Source of the DNA: Incurvaria masculella
Lineage: Eukaryota > Arthropoda > Insecta > Lepidoptera > Incurvariidae
Direction of reading: 5' to 3'
Length of the DNA stretch: 64,000 bases
Assembly: GCA_946894095.1 (NCBI GenBank)
Contig: OX335657.1
Span: 16,058,001-16,122,000, forward strand
Part shown: positions 11,168 through 24,613 of the stretch, piece by piece
Layout of the letters: the number at the start of each line of letters is the position of its first letter
Position numbering within the stretch: the first letter of the stretch is position 1
The notes under the pieces: generated by a model
Told to the model about the DNA's origin: nothing
The model's input: only the letters and a program-made list of their open reading frames with translations
Database searches by the model: none
Program-made: the position numbers and the translations under genes

Positions 11168-12980
11168 ATGGGGAGCATAGCTTACGGGCCGTTCTTAAAC
11201 CTTGAAAAGTGGAACCATACTGTGAGGAGGTCTTCTGGAGTACTTTGAAGTAGATGATCATTTATTCACTTGCGTTTCTTATCCCGTGTGGTATGCAGGA
11301 GACACGTTCGTGATGAAAAACGCAAAAAAAAATCCGTCGGGTTAGATTTATTAACTAAGCTATTTTATTATATTAGCTATTCTTAAAAAAAATATTTGGC
11401 ACAAAAAATATTGCGAACTCAGATCTGAAACTCGTTTTTTATAGTCAATTATTTAAGAAATAAAAGCAAAACTAAATGGAATGGCTTTAATTTATGATGA
11501 TTTCCTTTGTTTTGTCTGTATTTGAAAAGTTGATTAGTATTAGATTAAATTTACAAAATTTCAACATCACTCGTTAACGGAAGCAATATTAAAGAATTGG
11601 ACAAAATTGCCCCAATCTGCTTAGCTGGAGAGCTGGTTTTTTGTAACATTCATCTCATTATGTGTGTCCATTTATCCAAAGTCGAAGATTCTTAATACCC
11701 ATCTATTAGCTAGTTCAAGTTAAGCTAGCGGGGAATCTGTATCAGAAGCAGACTGGCCCTTAATGGGAAACCGTGATGTGGGGTAACTGTAATGTAATAA
11801 GTGGGGCAACTGTAATATAATTAGTGGGGGCAAACGTAATATAATACATTTTCTATTCTCCTAGCTTATGTTATATGAATGTAATATGAATATCTTAATA
11901 GGTTCTAAATCTAGTTGGTTATAAAATCTCTTGTAATTTCGCTCCACTAACTGTATAGAAAAAGATGACTAGTGAAGTTCATTCTTTCACCACTTGCCAC
12001 TGTAGAATGCCCGTTGTTAAATGAAAATGACAGAGTTAGACCACTTCTTTAATATAATTCTATAAAATGTGACTGAAATCAAATCACAATCATTATTTTT
12101 CAATGGCTGTGGTATTGCGGTGGATTTTTTTTGTGGCTGGCCATTAAAATGTGATATGTGTATGAAAATGGCTCCGAAAGCTTGGACCTTCTTCGTTGCA
12201 TGTAAAGTCATGCAGGAGCAAATAAAAGTGGAATGGCGGACTTATCACTTGAAGTAATCTATTCCGATCGACTAGAGTAGATTGAATTGTAGAAATCCCA
12301 AAAAGTAGTTGTTAGAATAGTAATTTATTTTTTGAAGGAGAATTTTAATGACCGCCAAGATTCTTAGTTAAATTTTTTTAATCTATTTATATTTTTTCTC
12401 ATTAATTGGTCATACCTAGGTGATGTTACTTATTTTACATATATTTTTTTAATGGAAATTATTGGATCTTGTTTCCAAATGTCTTTTTAATATAATAGTT
12501 TTCGAAAGCAGTGATTTGCGTTACTTATTCTACTATTTAGGTACCTACCCAACACATAGTGTTTGGCATCTGATGCCAGTCGAGGTCTATTCGTTTTAAC
12601 GCATGACAAGGAAAGACTAAAGCGATGCGCTTATTGGATATGCGATATTTTTTAAAGGATTTAATTTTTTTTCCTCGAAATTGCCAGCGTATTCCTTTGT
12701 CTGTTAAAGCGAATAGAATAGCGTGAATCTCTTGGAACTCTTAGATAGCAGTGTTGCAGCAGGTAGAGTGACATTTACGCTGTTGAGATTACCCTGCGTT
12801 CCGAATTGCTTATATCGCACACTAAAACTCTACACCGATGTTACAAAGATCGCACGCTTGGTAGCTGGGCGGGTGTACAGACCAAGAAACGTGTACCTAT
12901 GTAACTGAAATGTGCACTCATATAAAACTAAACTTAAATTATTTTTAATAAGACACTAAATGATTATTCAGTGCTAGGAG
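11168..12980. other. No gene seen
   Basis: AT-rich. The short ORFs at 12017-12257 and 12723-12908 show no recognisable domain and no supporting splice signals. The element flank 'cttacgggccgttcttaa' just right of 11167 recurs near 58325 and 58340. Confidence 0.5.
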
Positions 12981-12984
12981 AGAA

Positions 12985-13475
12985 TGACAGTCCGAGGGAG
13001 ATAGCGCCGCGAGAGGACTCTGTCCCTTTCTAAATATAATAATAATATATATATATATATATTAATAATAGAATAAAAAAAATACTGACTTATTAGGAAT
13101 ATCTATAAACCTTTAAGGGGAATAAAATAAAATTTTCTTTATCCGCCTGTTTCTATTGTGGTTATTAAAATTAAATTTTATGAGAAAATTTTAATTAAAA
13201 ATAACCTTATGCCAATTGTGGCAACACTGGAGGTGCATATTTAATCAAATTAACGTCTTGCGGTCACATTTTCAATTGTAGTACTTACCTGTGGATGCGT
13301 TTTGCTCGTTTAAATTTTAGTTAAATTAGTAAAATTTATTAATGAATTCGTTATATATATACATACATAATACATACCTACTAAAAAAATATGCAGAAAA
13401 CGTTTCAGTTACTTGATGTTAACCTACTGAAAAGGACATTGTCCTCTCACATCTCTATCTCCCTCGGACCGGGTT
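12985..13475. repeat. Inverted-repeat element with AT-rich core
   Basis: 'gtccgagggagatagcgcc...gagaggac' near 12990 is inverted near 13440-13468 as '...gtcctctcacatctctatctccctcggac'. The core is AT-rich and includes a (TA)n microsatellite at about 13046-13062. It is probably an old MITE; no target duplication is evident. Confidence 0.45.
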
Positions 13476-16400
13476 TTAGTGGGAAGTCCAAATTCTAGTT
13501 ACATAGATAAAAGTTCCTTAGTGTACGCTGTCTCACTGACTGTCATAGAACAGTCACACAGAGCGGTCGGTCTGTGGTTCTCTGGTCTCTTTTGTATTTT
13601 TAAAATATCGATATTGTTTCAGCGTTTGTTAATGCAGTTGGACACGTTTTAGGTCTGTAACAATCTCTGAAACTTATCGCTTGCTCATATTAGTTCCTAT
13701 TTGGGTATCATAGTCATAGTGACGTATGTGTCTGTGAGGAGCGATATCAATTCGGGACACTTGTATATACTCTACGAGGTGTGTAAAGGGATAGAGAAAG
13801 ATACCCGTTGGGCTTCGAACAGTCGGTCGTTTACTGATGCAATGCTCGCTTGGATCTTTTGACAGACAAACGTACATGAACCTGGTTCGAGTTAACATAA
13901 ATTAAGTCATTTTATTGTTTATTCTGTTAAAACTCATTGGCACTTACTAGGACCATACCATGTATATATGTGCTTGTACGTGCAGTGTATATATGTTATT
14001 TCAATACACATTCAACCTGATTTTTTATGTCATTGACTTACATAATAATAATGTATTACCGGAATGTTTTCATGGTTTAGTTGGAATAGTGCAATATTAT
14101 TCTAATTTCCATACATAATGTTATATCAAACTTACATAGTCATGTGCTTACCTATTATTGTGTTTACAGTAGAATTGGAAGATGTAATACCTAATGAAAT
14201 TTTCTATATTTCAAAAATTATTTCAGCGAAAGAAGCAAAAAGCAAAGAAAACATGAGGTGCCTGTTTTCATTTGTTTGCATACTTATTAAAATAAAATAT
14301 TATATAAAACAATATTCAATCCATAAACATAGTGTTGCATTATTGTTGGCATTTGCAGATTTATTTTTCTAATTGCATGCACATCTGCTATCGTGTGGGT
14401 ACATTGGTGGGTAGGTTGTAAATATTGTGATATGATGATGAAGCGCAATATAAGTACAATATGATGGCTTCTTTGCTGTTTTATATAGTTATAGAAATGT
14501 ATATATATAGTTCCGATCTGCCTCTAAATTATTTCTTCGCCGCTTGGAGGTGTAAATCCGTTAGGTACTTGGCAAAAAAGAAACCTTACCAATACAGGCC
14601 TATATCAGAATTATCATAGGTAAACAGACAATTAGACAATACTGCTTCCAACAATTCTATGCTCTTAATGGGATTTGTGCGTCCAAGTAGAGGGCGCCAC
14701 TATATCTGCTATAAATCCCCAGACATAGGAAATTACTAACTACAACTGTAGTGGCGAGCATATGGATGTATAAACCCCCTTAATTCATCAAAGTAAAAGA
14801 GAAATTATCAATGTCCAAAATTACATGTAACCGTAAATCGTATCTACAATTCAAATGTCAATACTGTATATTTACGTAAACTACTCGAATATTGGAATAT
14901 AATGTAAGGGGAAAATCGTTGAGTATGGTAAAAATATAATATCTAGTCTTTACTACTTGGTCTTAGATCTGTATAAAATTTTAATAAAAAAAAACATAGA
15001 TAATTGCTAATAAACGGTAGTTTTTATACGATTGCAGTGTAAATGAACGTTGTAGGCAGGTTGGTACAGTAAAATAGAGGTTTTTTACATACATACTTAC
15101 ATAGGCCTTATCTTAGAGTTGTGGTTCCAATAGGAAGCCATATCAATGTAAGATACCAGGTTACTCTCGACAAAAGATGCAGTGTCTTTGTAAAGTCAAT
15201 TTTTATAGATATGGCAGTATCCCACTTCTGATTTGGTCTCCCATACAATGCGATTAGTAGCTGGCCTAGATACATTGCATCGGGGTCAGAGTGTGGGCAT
15301 GATGTAACGACAAGTTTCCGTAGCCATCCATTTTGTAATGTAAGGTAAACTAATTGAATAATAGATTGTTTACGATATTATAACAAAGTGATATGATCAT
15401 TAAATATTATTTTAACTGAATTGTGGCGAATAAAATATTTGTTTGTTTCAAGAGATTTGGGCTTTTCAATGTACATCTACCTACCCCTATTTCCTACTCG
15501 AACATGCTCTGATTTTATAATTTTACATAACGCGCACTGTCCAACTCCAAAAATTGACAATTATACTTCCATCGTAACTTAATCATGTGCGCTTTGAACA
15601 TAAAACCGGCATGTGTAATGTCTTTAGTCAGTTGTGAGTGTATTGAATAAGGCATGAGACAAAATTTTGTTTGTAAAAGTAAGTGTATAACAGGTCAATG
15701 GGCCAAAATAGGAAAACAAATGGGGAACAAGACTGCTCATTTATCACGACAGGTGGCGTCTAAGCGAGCTTAGAAGATCTGTCAAAGTTGTCAGATACCC
15801 TACAAAATAAAACAGAATAAATTTGAAAATTTTATTTACTCAGTCAGTCAGCGTGTTTGCGTCCACTGCTGGACATACGCCTCTCCAATCCTTCTCCAGT
15901 CCTCCCGGCCCTCAGCGGTACGGAACCACTGCTTTCCTCTATAGAACACTCAATCTATGTAATTGAAATGACTCAATTTTCTCCAAGGTATTCCAAAAAT
16001 AAATTGTTCTTGATTATGCTTATCAAAAGAACTCGTAGGAAAGAAAATTTCACAAAAACATAACCTATAGTATTTTGTTTCATACTTTGTGCTGGTCAAT
16101 GACTTTTAAATTTTGAATTTGTTTAAGGATAAATAAAATCTCTTCTTTTCCTCTAAACCTTATTAACTGCATCATGGATTGCATCCTACATCTAAAAACT
16201 CGTAAATCAAACTTGACACGAATTACAGTTTTGACGTTTTTAAGGTAAGGTAGCTCATGCGACATCTACAATAAGCTTTGAGTTTTCTTCCCCATTACAT
16301 TAATCATGCATGAAATTCCCATAATTGTATTTAATTGAGCTAAACAGAAACGCAAGTGCCGACCGACATGAAGTGCCCGAATTAAAAGGTGCTAAGTTTT

Positions 16401-16740
16401 TGGAAGCATTCCAATCGGAATCAAGTAATTATTTAGCTGTGTTAAAATGTAAAGATTAATGTATATATAACTGACATTTATAAAATTCCACAACCCCGCA
16501 GCCTCAACCTCCATCTTAAAAAATGATATTTCCCACATAATTCCATGTCATAGTAAGGTAGGTAAACTTTAATATAACCAAAGCACTCCATGCGCTAATT
16601 TAGGCAGACATTTAAAACCATAATAATTGTGGTACACGGGCAGTGGATGGTAAGGTAGTATCGCCCCAACTTATCGGTGCGACATCTATATTAGCACATT
16701 GTAACTAATTCGCCGTTTCTGTTTTATCAACTAACAGTAG
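13476..16740. other. No gene seen; one dispersed retroelement fragment
   Basis: AT-rich intergenic sequence. 15848-15935 (gtccactgctggacatacgcctctcc...) looks like a dispersed repeat fragment I associate with Lepidoptera genomes. The small ORFs (14118-14372, 15857-16063, 16080-16265) show no domain or splice support. Confidence 0.45.
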
Positions 16741-16850
16741 TATTCAGAGTGGGTGGGCTCTGGCGGACTTAATACGGGTGTGAACACCGGACTAAATAGC
16801 ATTTTGTATGGTTAGTCCGGTGCTAGTCTGCGCACTAAGCTAGCTTTGAT
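16741..16850. repeat. Short MITE-like fragment ('agtgggYgg...ggttagtccggtgctag')
   Basis: 'attcagagtgggtgg' and 'gttagtccggtgctagt' match blocks at 24853-24890 and 25073-25090, so this is a compact copy of the outer element described there. Confidence 0.45.
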
Positions 16851-17127
16851 TCTTAACTTATGGAACTCGAATTTAATCCATGTTCCCTTTTCGTCCTTCT
16901 TACCCCACCTGAACTTACTGTGTAATTTAATCTTTATATGTAGATATGTAATAAGTTAAATGATTCATTCTAAAGTATTAGTTTGCATCAACATCCGACG
17001 ATACAGGAAAACTTTTAAAATGTAACATTTTTTTAAAAAAATATTAAAGAATTACTGCATAAGTAATCAAACTAGTTAGCACAAAATTCCAACGAATATT
17101 ATATTAATGGCTAAGTTACTAGTAACT

Positions 17128-20100
17128 TTAAGTAGTCACCTTTTCTATTAAAATTTGTTTAACTATGTCCAACAGACGGACGGCTTGAAATGTCTTGACT
17201 TTATGCAGCATCTTGCAGACAACCTCTTCGTTCAAAAACTTAGCGACATAAATATCGCCATTCTCTGTGTCCCTCCCCAATCTCTCCAAAACGTTCGCTA
17301 TCTGTCCCACGTATGTCATTTCTGTTCTTTCAGATTTGAAGTGCCAAGGCAAACGGATGTCCAATATGTTTTTAATGACTTGGGGACTAATACTGTAGAT
17401 AAAAGACGGAGCAACAGTTTCCTGTTTAGAATCCGTTGCGATTGCCTCCGCACTTTCTGTCTTTGCAACTTTTATGTCTATCTGTTCATCGAATTCCTTC
17501 GAAGTCTGCACTTCTTCACTAGGCTCAATCAATTGCTTTGCATCTGTAATCAATGGATGCGAAAGGCTTTTTTGCTCTGTCATTCGAGGCGATGATGTCA
17601 TGTATTTTGACTGGTGCACTTTCCCTTTGGGTGATTTCGATTTGATTTTTTTCTTGTCGGTTGGGTTTATTTCCAACTCACTCGGGGAAATAACCACCCC
17701 AGTTATAGTGATTCCCTCGCAATGAACAATTACCTTATCTAATAGAGTGTCTGTGAATTTGGCCGCGCATTCCATCGTGCATACTCGGACCGCGTCTTTG
17801 TACTTCTTTAACTGGATCATTTCTTTTATGATCTGTCCACATTCGTCCAGGTTATAACAAACTGGACTTCCGACAGCCATGCTTATAGCCATGGCAAATC
17901 CCTCTATAGGATCAGGGCTCTTGCAAAAGGCCAGTAGAAAGGCAGAAATATTCATCAAACCTGGGACGCTCTCAAAAAGTTCAAACAAGAAGTTTCTCAT
18001 CAAATCGAGCTTCAAAGCAATGCTTCGGTCCTCCGCATCGAAATCGGCCTCGAACCATAATTTTATCTTCATAAAGTCATCTTTCTCGATCAACCCATTT
18101 TCCTCCTTGTCGATGCATCGTAGTTTCTTTCGAAGTTCCAGCAACTCTTGAACACTCGGAAACCTCACGTTGAGACAGCAGACGAGGAAGTCTCTCCAGT
18201 CGACGGACGCCCCTTCGCCGTACACTCGGAGCACCAGCTCCGGAATCTGCTCTGGCTCCAGTGCTCTCCAGGCCGCCGGCACGAGCGGGCCGGCGCACGA
18301 CTCCTTCCCGTAAAGCAAGAAATCTTGCAGCAGGTATATCAATTTGGGCTCGAGAACGAAGCCAGTGGGTGCTACCAACTTGCAGCCGTCGCGCAGGCGT
18401 CGCAATTGCGCCACGGTGAACTCTCCTTCCGGAGACCGTTCCCCCAGTGACGTCTCGGGGCTCGGCTGTGCAGAAGGGTACTGTTGATACTCGTGGTCTA
18501 CAATAAACTTGTCCTGATCTAGTACTAGTGTCGGCCTTATTCGTTCGCATCGCTCTATCGCCATTTGGATGTACTCGCACAGATGGTTCACAGAGTCGAT
18601 CTCTCTCAAGTAGTGCGCGTTTATTTCTTCCTCTAGCTCCAAGAAAGTGCGCGACATGTAGTCATTGAAGAGCTTGAGGTCGACGTGCGCCTTGCTGAGC
18701 AACATCTGCAGTCTCGTGCAGACGCGGTTCACTTCCCCGTCGATGGCTGTCCTCCACTCCTCAAGACATTTCGTCGAGTGTAGCTTTACGTACTCTTCGT
18801 CCAGTTGATCGGAGCTTACCACCTCTACTTCCGTCTTCTTCGTTTTCGTTGCTGTTGCTTTTGATACCTCGCTGTGCTCTTTCGCAATAAGGGTCTGATA
18901 CCGAACGTTTAATTCTTTCATTTTCTTTATGGCTAATTTCATGTTGTTCTCTAGGACGAAGTTATAAGGATTGTTGCTCTCGTCTACCGCAATATTTTTC
19001 ATGTGCATTTCCTGGAAAGCTAACTTCAATTTTGCAAAAATTTTGTCATCCACAGAGCGTTTGCTTCGAGGGCTGTCATCCGATTCCTTCATGATCTTAC
19101 TCAAGTCCGTTGTAGAAACTCTGTCAACTGCGAGTGGCCGTTTAACCATTGTGAAGTAAAAGTCGTGCAGCACTTGATAAGTCAAAATGGACCTTGAAAC
19201 AAGACAATCGAGTTAACTAGTTAGAATAGAATATGGAAGCACTACCTACATATTTATCGCGATACTCACTAGCTACAATAGGAGCAGAAGATTGAAAGGC
19301 AACAATTGTACACAATCTTTTTTTAATGAGATTTGACATTGATGCCTGTGTCATGATATGAGCTCAACGCAGCACATGAGAATTAGGTGCCATGCCAGGG
19401 CCTTATAGTGCACGGCTTCATAGGACAGGATGGAAACCAGACAATTTTCAGTGCCACTTCGCCCGTCTTAAATTCAAGGCGGCATTACCAATCCAAGCGT
19501 GATTAATCCTACCACCTAGTGGAGGGACCTAAGTGAATAGAGAATACCTACAGTTTTACGTGAAATCCGAACCACGTCCAGCTTCATCGCTAGTTAAACG
19601 GTCACCCATCCAGAAACTGACCGAACCCAGGGTTGCTTAACCTCAAATATGAACGCCTAGGTATCGTGTTACTAGCCTACCGAGTAAAACCGAAAATACT
19701 GAAGCAAATCACTCAGTTTTATTTCACGCCCTGTCTAAAAGTCATAAAAATAACGTATTCTTATAAACAAATAGTAATAATAGGTTGATTTAAACATATT
19801 TATTTTGGAAATACTCAGAAGAGCTAAAAGCTGAGCGGCTCGTAGCCTAGTGGCGCGGGGACTGGCCTAGCGTACCAGAGGCCCGGGTTCAATACCAACT
19901 TGCACCACTGTCTTTCTCTTTCAGAGTTCGATAAGTGCATTTCGTCATGAATGCGAGATGGTTCGGAATCCATGTAAAACTGTAGGTCCCCTTCCCCTAC
20001 TAGGTGGTAGGGTTTAAGCTCGCCCGGGTTGGTACCATCGCATTGGATGAAAAGATGGTCGAAGCGGCAATGAAAAATTGTCCGTGTTTTCCATCCAGTT

Positions 20101-23100
20101 CAATGTAGCCGTGCTCATAAAGGGAAGGTCCTGGCATGGCACCTAATTCCTTCGGGAATGTGATGTATTGGGCTAATATCATAACGGTAGTTGTGTGGTA
20201 TTAGCCATTCATGTCAGGTCGCATAAAAAAAAAGGAAGAAGATAAAGGGAAGGCATGGCACCCAATTCCTTCGGGAATGCTGTTTTCTTGGCTAATATCT
20301 TAAAAAGTAGTGTGTGTCGATGGTAGTGTGTATCTATTCATCCCAATCCAACCAATATTTACTTGCGTTACGATTATCGAGGATCAGAACGTTATCGAGT
20401 TAGGAATCTCGACGGTTCCAATGTAGGTCATGAAGCAAGAAACAAACAACGAGTAAAACATTTTACACTTTTTAGAGATCTTTTCAATAAATTGATACCG
20501 ACCTGTTGAGCTCGGATTGCATGCACGATATGTAAGTATTTGCCATTGCTGTAAGCTCTTCCATCGTCCAATTTTCATTAATCAACTGCTGCCTTTCACT
20601 CAGCGCATCTTTTTTTCTTGAATCGCAGATATCAAGTAAAGCCTTTCGCAATTCTTCGACACGACAATGCCATTCTATCTTGGCAACGTTTGGGAAGCGC
20701 CAATCGTGTTCGTAGTCGTTATATTCTTGTTGAAACTTTGAAACCAGTTCCTGTTTCACACTCGGTCTCGTGATAACTTGTTCTGTCTTGTCTCGAGCGA
20801 ATCTCGTATAGGGAACCACGCTGTTTATTTGAAGGCGAACAGCGAAAAATAATTCCTCGAGATCGGTAACGTAAGCCCGCTCTGCCTCCTCCCACACTGA
20901 AGCTAATATTATTGCAAAAGTACTATCTAGGGGTAGATCGGAATACTGCCATTTTTCCTCGCCTGGTTTTGAGGTTTCTTCTACTTCCTCCTTTAAAGCA
21001 ACCGTCTCGTAGATTGTGTCCCTTTCCTCGTTGCCTTGAAGAGTGACCGTATGGTCTGAATCGATAGGCGTAGTTAAAGGAACTCCTGACCTGATCCTCA
21101 TCTTACTGGCTGTAGATGATTTTCTTTTTTTCTTCGGTGTTGCGTTCATATTCGATAACTCTTGTTTGAGTACTTTAATTTTTTGTCTTTTGTCCTCGGA
21201 TGAAGGAATTTCTAAAGTAGTCAAAACGCCAGATCCAAACAGTACATTTTCGTCTTTAAGGGGCAACTTGAAATCACCTATTATGTATTTACAAATATGA
21301 GCAAGTACGTCTTTGTCTATAGTTTCGTAGTAAATACTATAGTTAATATATTGGCTTGCATAGTATCTATCGATTACTTCAGAATTTTCTTGATTCAAAT
21401 CCCAAATAATTTTTTCAGCTAGAATATTTAATGTTGGTTTTAAACGAATGTATGAAGTGAAATAACTGGTGAAAGGCGGAACGTCCTTTTTATTGTGCGG
21501 ATCTGGTACTAGTTTGGAATATCTCACGACTTCATAAATATCGGTGACCTTAGCAGACATCCTTGCTATACTTTGTTCCAAATAAACGTCATCTTCGTTA
21601 TCCAAGTACTCCACGTGAGGTGGTGCACGGCCCGTTAATATTTCTTCCAATATTTTTGCTTGCGGGTATGAATTTGGATAATTTATCAAAACAAAACCAT
21701 CTATGTTTTTCAAAGTCTTTAGATATTCTACTAAACTTGCGGAAATCAAATAATCCGTTAAAGCTTCTCCGCCACACAATGATTCGTAGGCATAATGACC
21801 AAGTTCTGCCCCTGGCGATAACACAATATCTTCTTCTGGAATGATTTTAGGAGTTTGTGTTTGCTTAATATTTCCGGGAACTATTCCATTTAAAGCAACA
21901 TTTTCTACTGCTGCAACATCACCTTCAGTTTTCATAGATTTTAATAGATTTTTGTCATATTCTGAAGCAGTAGCGATGCATTTTTCAAACGATAAATCTA
22001 CATCAATACATCCTATCATTTCTGTTTTGAAGGATTTTAAGCAATAATTAATGGCAGATTCCACACGGAGTACGCATATTTTTCGGTTGCTTAGTAAAGT
22101 CTGCATAGGAATCGTCATCGACTGATTTGGTAAACATCTTAATATTGCCTTTGATGTATACTTAGGCAAATCTGCTGGCAGTTTCTCGGGTGGGTAAGGA
22201 TATTTTATTTCTAACAGTTTGTAAACAATATGACCAAGAACACGTAGGCCCATTTTCTCTACATGACTTTCAACTGATCCAGAAACAAAATTAGGTATTA
22301 ATTCTTCCATATTCCACGGCCCAGACGCATTGTCATATTCCAAGAAGTCATTTTTATTCAAACAATTTTGTCGATCGATCTCTAAATGAATTATATCCTC
22401 CACTTCGCTTAAATCTTCCGGGTCATGCACACTTAAAATATTTTCAACATTTTCCACCACGTCAAAAATGGCTTGATTCTTATAAAACAAAGTTTTCCAT
22501 TCAATAATAAAGTGAGTTGGAATTTCTGAACCAGTAAGCAGCTTTGTGTAAGCATATTTCACAGAATAATCTACGATCGACAACATGGTATCGTAACAAA
22601 TTTCATAATAATGTTGACGTTTATTTTTCATTTTCTCTGCAGATAATTTCTTGTGCAACAGATTCTGTCTTTGTTTTTCAAAATCGATTTCCACAAGTTC
22701 TGCTTGAATGTGATGTTTCAAGTCATCTAAATATTGACCGAACTGTTGTTCCCTTTGAACTGACAATTTTCTGTCCGTATCGATTCTGTTCTTTATCAGG
22801 TTACGAGCCTGCTGCTTTGTTTCCATCAGTTGCGTACACATTTGTTTTTCAAAGTGTGATAATTTCATTACCTTTTCCGCAAGTTCTCTATCGTTCCGAT
22901 CCTCCTCTTCGCTGATAGTTTCCTGCCACAAAGTATTCGATATTTCATGTCTCAGTCGCGCCTGAAACTCTTTCGTCTCTTTCGAATTCGTAAATTTGGA
23001 CTGCAAACGAGATATATAGTTTTGCGCCCACTGTTCATCAAAAATATTCTTCTTCGCATCTTCTTTGACTCTCTCGTCCATAACTACAAGTTTTTCGTAC

Positions 23101-23783
23101 GTATAGTTTTCGTATTTGCATGGATGAGTCTTTTCAAATTTGTCGATTTCGTATTTTTCCTTGGTGAACTGGAAAGGCTTTTCTACTCGTTCTCGTTTGA
23201 CCTCCAAACTCGCCTCTCCGATTCTCTCGCACGTTCTACGAAACTGGCTCCGAAAGTAATCGTACGACTGCTTCAACTCCTCCGATTTCTTTTTCTGCCA
23301 CTCTAAGAAGTATTTTTCGTCCACTAGCGGCTTCGCTAGGTAATCTATGACTGGAATTGTCTGCTCGTCAACTTTCTCTACATTGAATCGGCCCCCTAAC
23401 TTCGTTACGAGGTTGGAAACGAGTTTTCTTTCATGCTTAATAAAGTCTGTTCGATCCTTCCTGTCCAGCTGTAAGAAGAGCTGGTAAAACAGTCGGAGCA
23501 GTGCGGAGCCGCGGCCTTGTAGTATTTGCTTGAGGTCGGCGTCGCCCAGAGGGATATCGATATTGTCTAGCCACACGACGAGATGACTCCAGTTGGCGGC
23601 GACGTCGTGGTCTGCGGTCGCAGGGCGGATGAGGAAGCGCTGCTCTTCGTTGATGACCTTGTAACTGAGCAGTAGACGCGCGAGCATGGTTCCGTCCTGC
23701 ATGAGCGCGACGAACTCCTCCGCCTCCCAAGAGATTGGCAGCTTGAGCCGCTCACAGAGCCACTCCTTCAAAATTTCCGGCAT
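17128..23783 (-). CDS. SPEF2: Sperm flagellar protein 2 (SPEF2 / KPL2, central-pair apparatus protein)
   Basis: Two coding exons on the - strand, 23783-20503 and 19192-17128, split by one intron. The donor 'caacag|gtcggt' and acceptor 'ttcaag|gtcc' join in phase inside an Arg codon, giving about 1,781 residues, close to vertebrate SPEF2 (about 1,800). The start fits the family N-terminus (MPEILKEWLCERLKLP). Residues 1-110 are a CH-like domain. Long charged coiled coils follow (about 120-480). A degenerate adenylate-kinase-like region lies near 640-720 ('PGAELGHYAYESLCGGEAL', 'GFVLINYPNSYPQAKILEE') with no recognisable P-loop GKT/GKS. The C-terminal exon has coiled coil, the SPEF2 C-terminal region ('VDWRDFLVCCLNVRFPS') and an EF-hand-like stretch around 1450. 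The protein works in assembly of the sperm axoneme central pair and in cargo transport along the flagellum. Opposite-strand ORFs in both exons are shadows. Confidence 0.93.
19340..19680 (-). repeat. SINE with 5S-rRNA-like head, minus orientation (in SPEF2 intron)
   Basis: Reading right to left, the head complement 'ggtcacccatccagaaactg...cccagggttgcttaacc' matches 5S rRNA boxes. The body 'taatcctaccacctagtgg' and tail 'aattaggtgccatgccaggg' match the other copies. It sits in inverted orientation to the tRNA-headed copy at 19835-20235 in the same intron. Confidence 0.7.
19835..20235 (+). repeat. SINE with tRNA-like head sharing the same body and tail
   Basis: The head 'gtagcctagtggcgcgg' resembles an RNA polymerase III A box, and 'gcccgggttcaatacca' resembles a B box. 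From 'gttcggaatccatgtaaaac' onward it follows the 5S-headed SINE closely: 'gctcgcccgggttggtacca', 'atccagttcaatgtagccgtg', 'aaggtcctggcatggcacct', ending in 'cgcataaaaaaaaa'. A second, partial tail follows at 20240-20300. Confidence 0.75.
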
Positions 23784-23983
23784 GTTAGCCGATAGACGCT
23801 TACTTATATGTTAAAATAGCTTTGTAATGCGTTATTAGTCAAGTTTTTAATCTTGAAAAGTTATTGAATTCAATACGTGTAATAACATCATTTATTTTAT
23901 CGGTAGTGTCAATCGGTGACAGTGCAAGCATTTTTATTTGTATGCGGCCGGAATCTAGAATGCCATGCCGACAAAGAATCGAC

Positions 23984-24120
23984 CAAGCAAGGACACATTA
24001 ATTAAAGAAAGATCCCTGTAAAAAGAACTACTGTACGAATATACTGCGAGGCTGGACCCGAACCAGCAAAACATACGTATCGCGGGTATTGCGTCTAACC
24101 AATTTCGCCACCTGCTCTTC
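23984..24120 (-). repeat. tRNA-derived SINE, second family (B), minus orientation
   Basis: On the - strand 'gtggcgaaattggttagacg' looks like an A-box region and 'gctggttcgggtccagc' a B-box/T-arm. The tail reads '...ctttttacagggatctttc' then 'tttaattaatgtgtccttgc'. The acceptor stem does not pair, so it is not a functional tRNA gene. Related copies lie at 61705-61815, 62930-63065 and 63205-63330, with fragments around 25770-25890. Confidence 0.6.
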
Positions 24121-24354
24121 CCGTAATCAATGCCTCCTACTATTTATAATAGGTATTTATTATTTCGGTAAAGTTAAATAAAAAAAAAACATATGTATGA
24201 GCGTTATTGGATAGATAGATTTAGATTAAAATTACTTTATTTTTTCTTTGTATTTATTTGCCTTACCTTCAACAGTTGGTGGTCCATGGCAAGACAAACG
24301 TTTTGTCAAATGGTCCGTTATCACCAAAAGGTTGAGATGATCTTAATTGACTTA

Positions 24355-24613
24355 GCCCCGATTGCACGACGGCTGAGTTAATCAATGTTCAAACACGTCA
24401 CTTTTAGTGAACCGCACGGAGTTCCTTCCATACTGTTCATCCAAAGTGACGTGATTAATCATACGTTAACGTTGATTTTGTTTTTTGTCCTTTCGTGCAC
24501 TCGGCCCTTAGGGGACAATATGGACAGTATGGAAGGAACTCCGTTGGGTTCACTAAAAGTGACGTGTTTGAACACTGATTAACTCCGTTGTCTCTTCGTG
24601 CAACCAGGGCTTA
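24355..24613. mobile_element. Foldback MITE, family P, complete palindromic copy
   Basis: The left arm 24355-24440 (cgattgcacgacggctgag...) and right arm 24520-24613 (...ctcttcgtgcaaccagggc) are inverted copies. They share 'gttcaaacacgtcactttta' and 'ggagttccttccatactgt' with a few mismatches. Single-arm copies occur at 24898-25065 and 41222-41375. No ORF. Confidence 0.8.

Noticed and set aside
18077..18580. 167-codon minus-strand ORF overlapping the SPEF2 C-terminal exon
   Set aside because: It is an alternative frame of the same strand within a well-supported coding exon; composition is Arg-rich as expected for a shadow frame.
23984..24120. tRNA gene on the minus strand
   Set aside because: A-box and B-box-like sequence is present, but the acceptor and anticodon stems do not pair and related copies share a non-tRNA tail, so it is a SINE.
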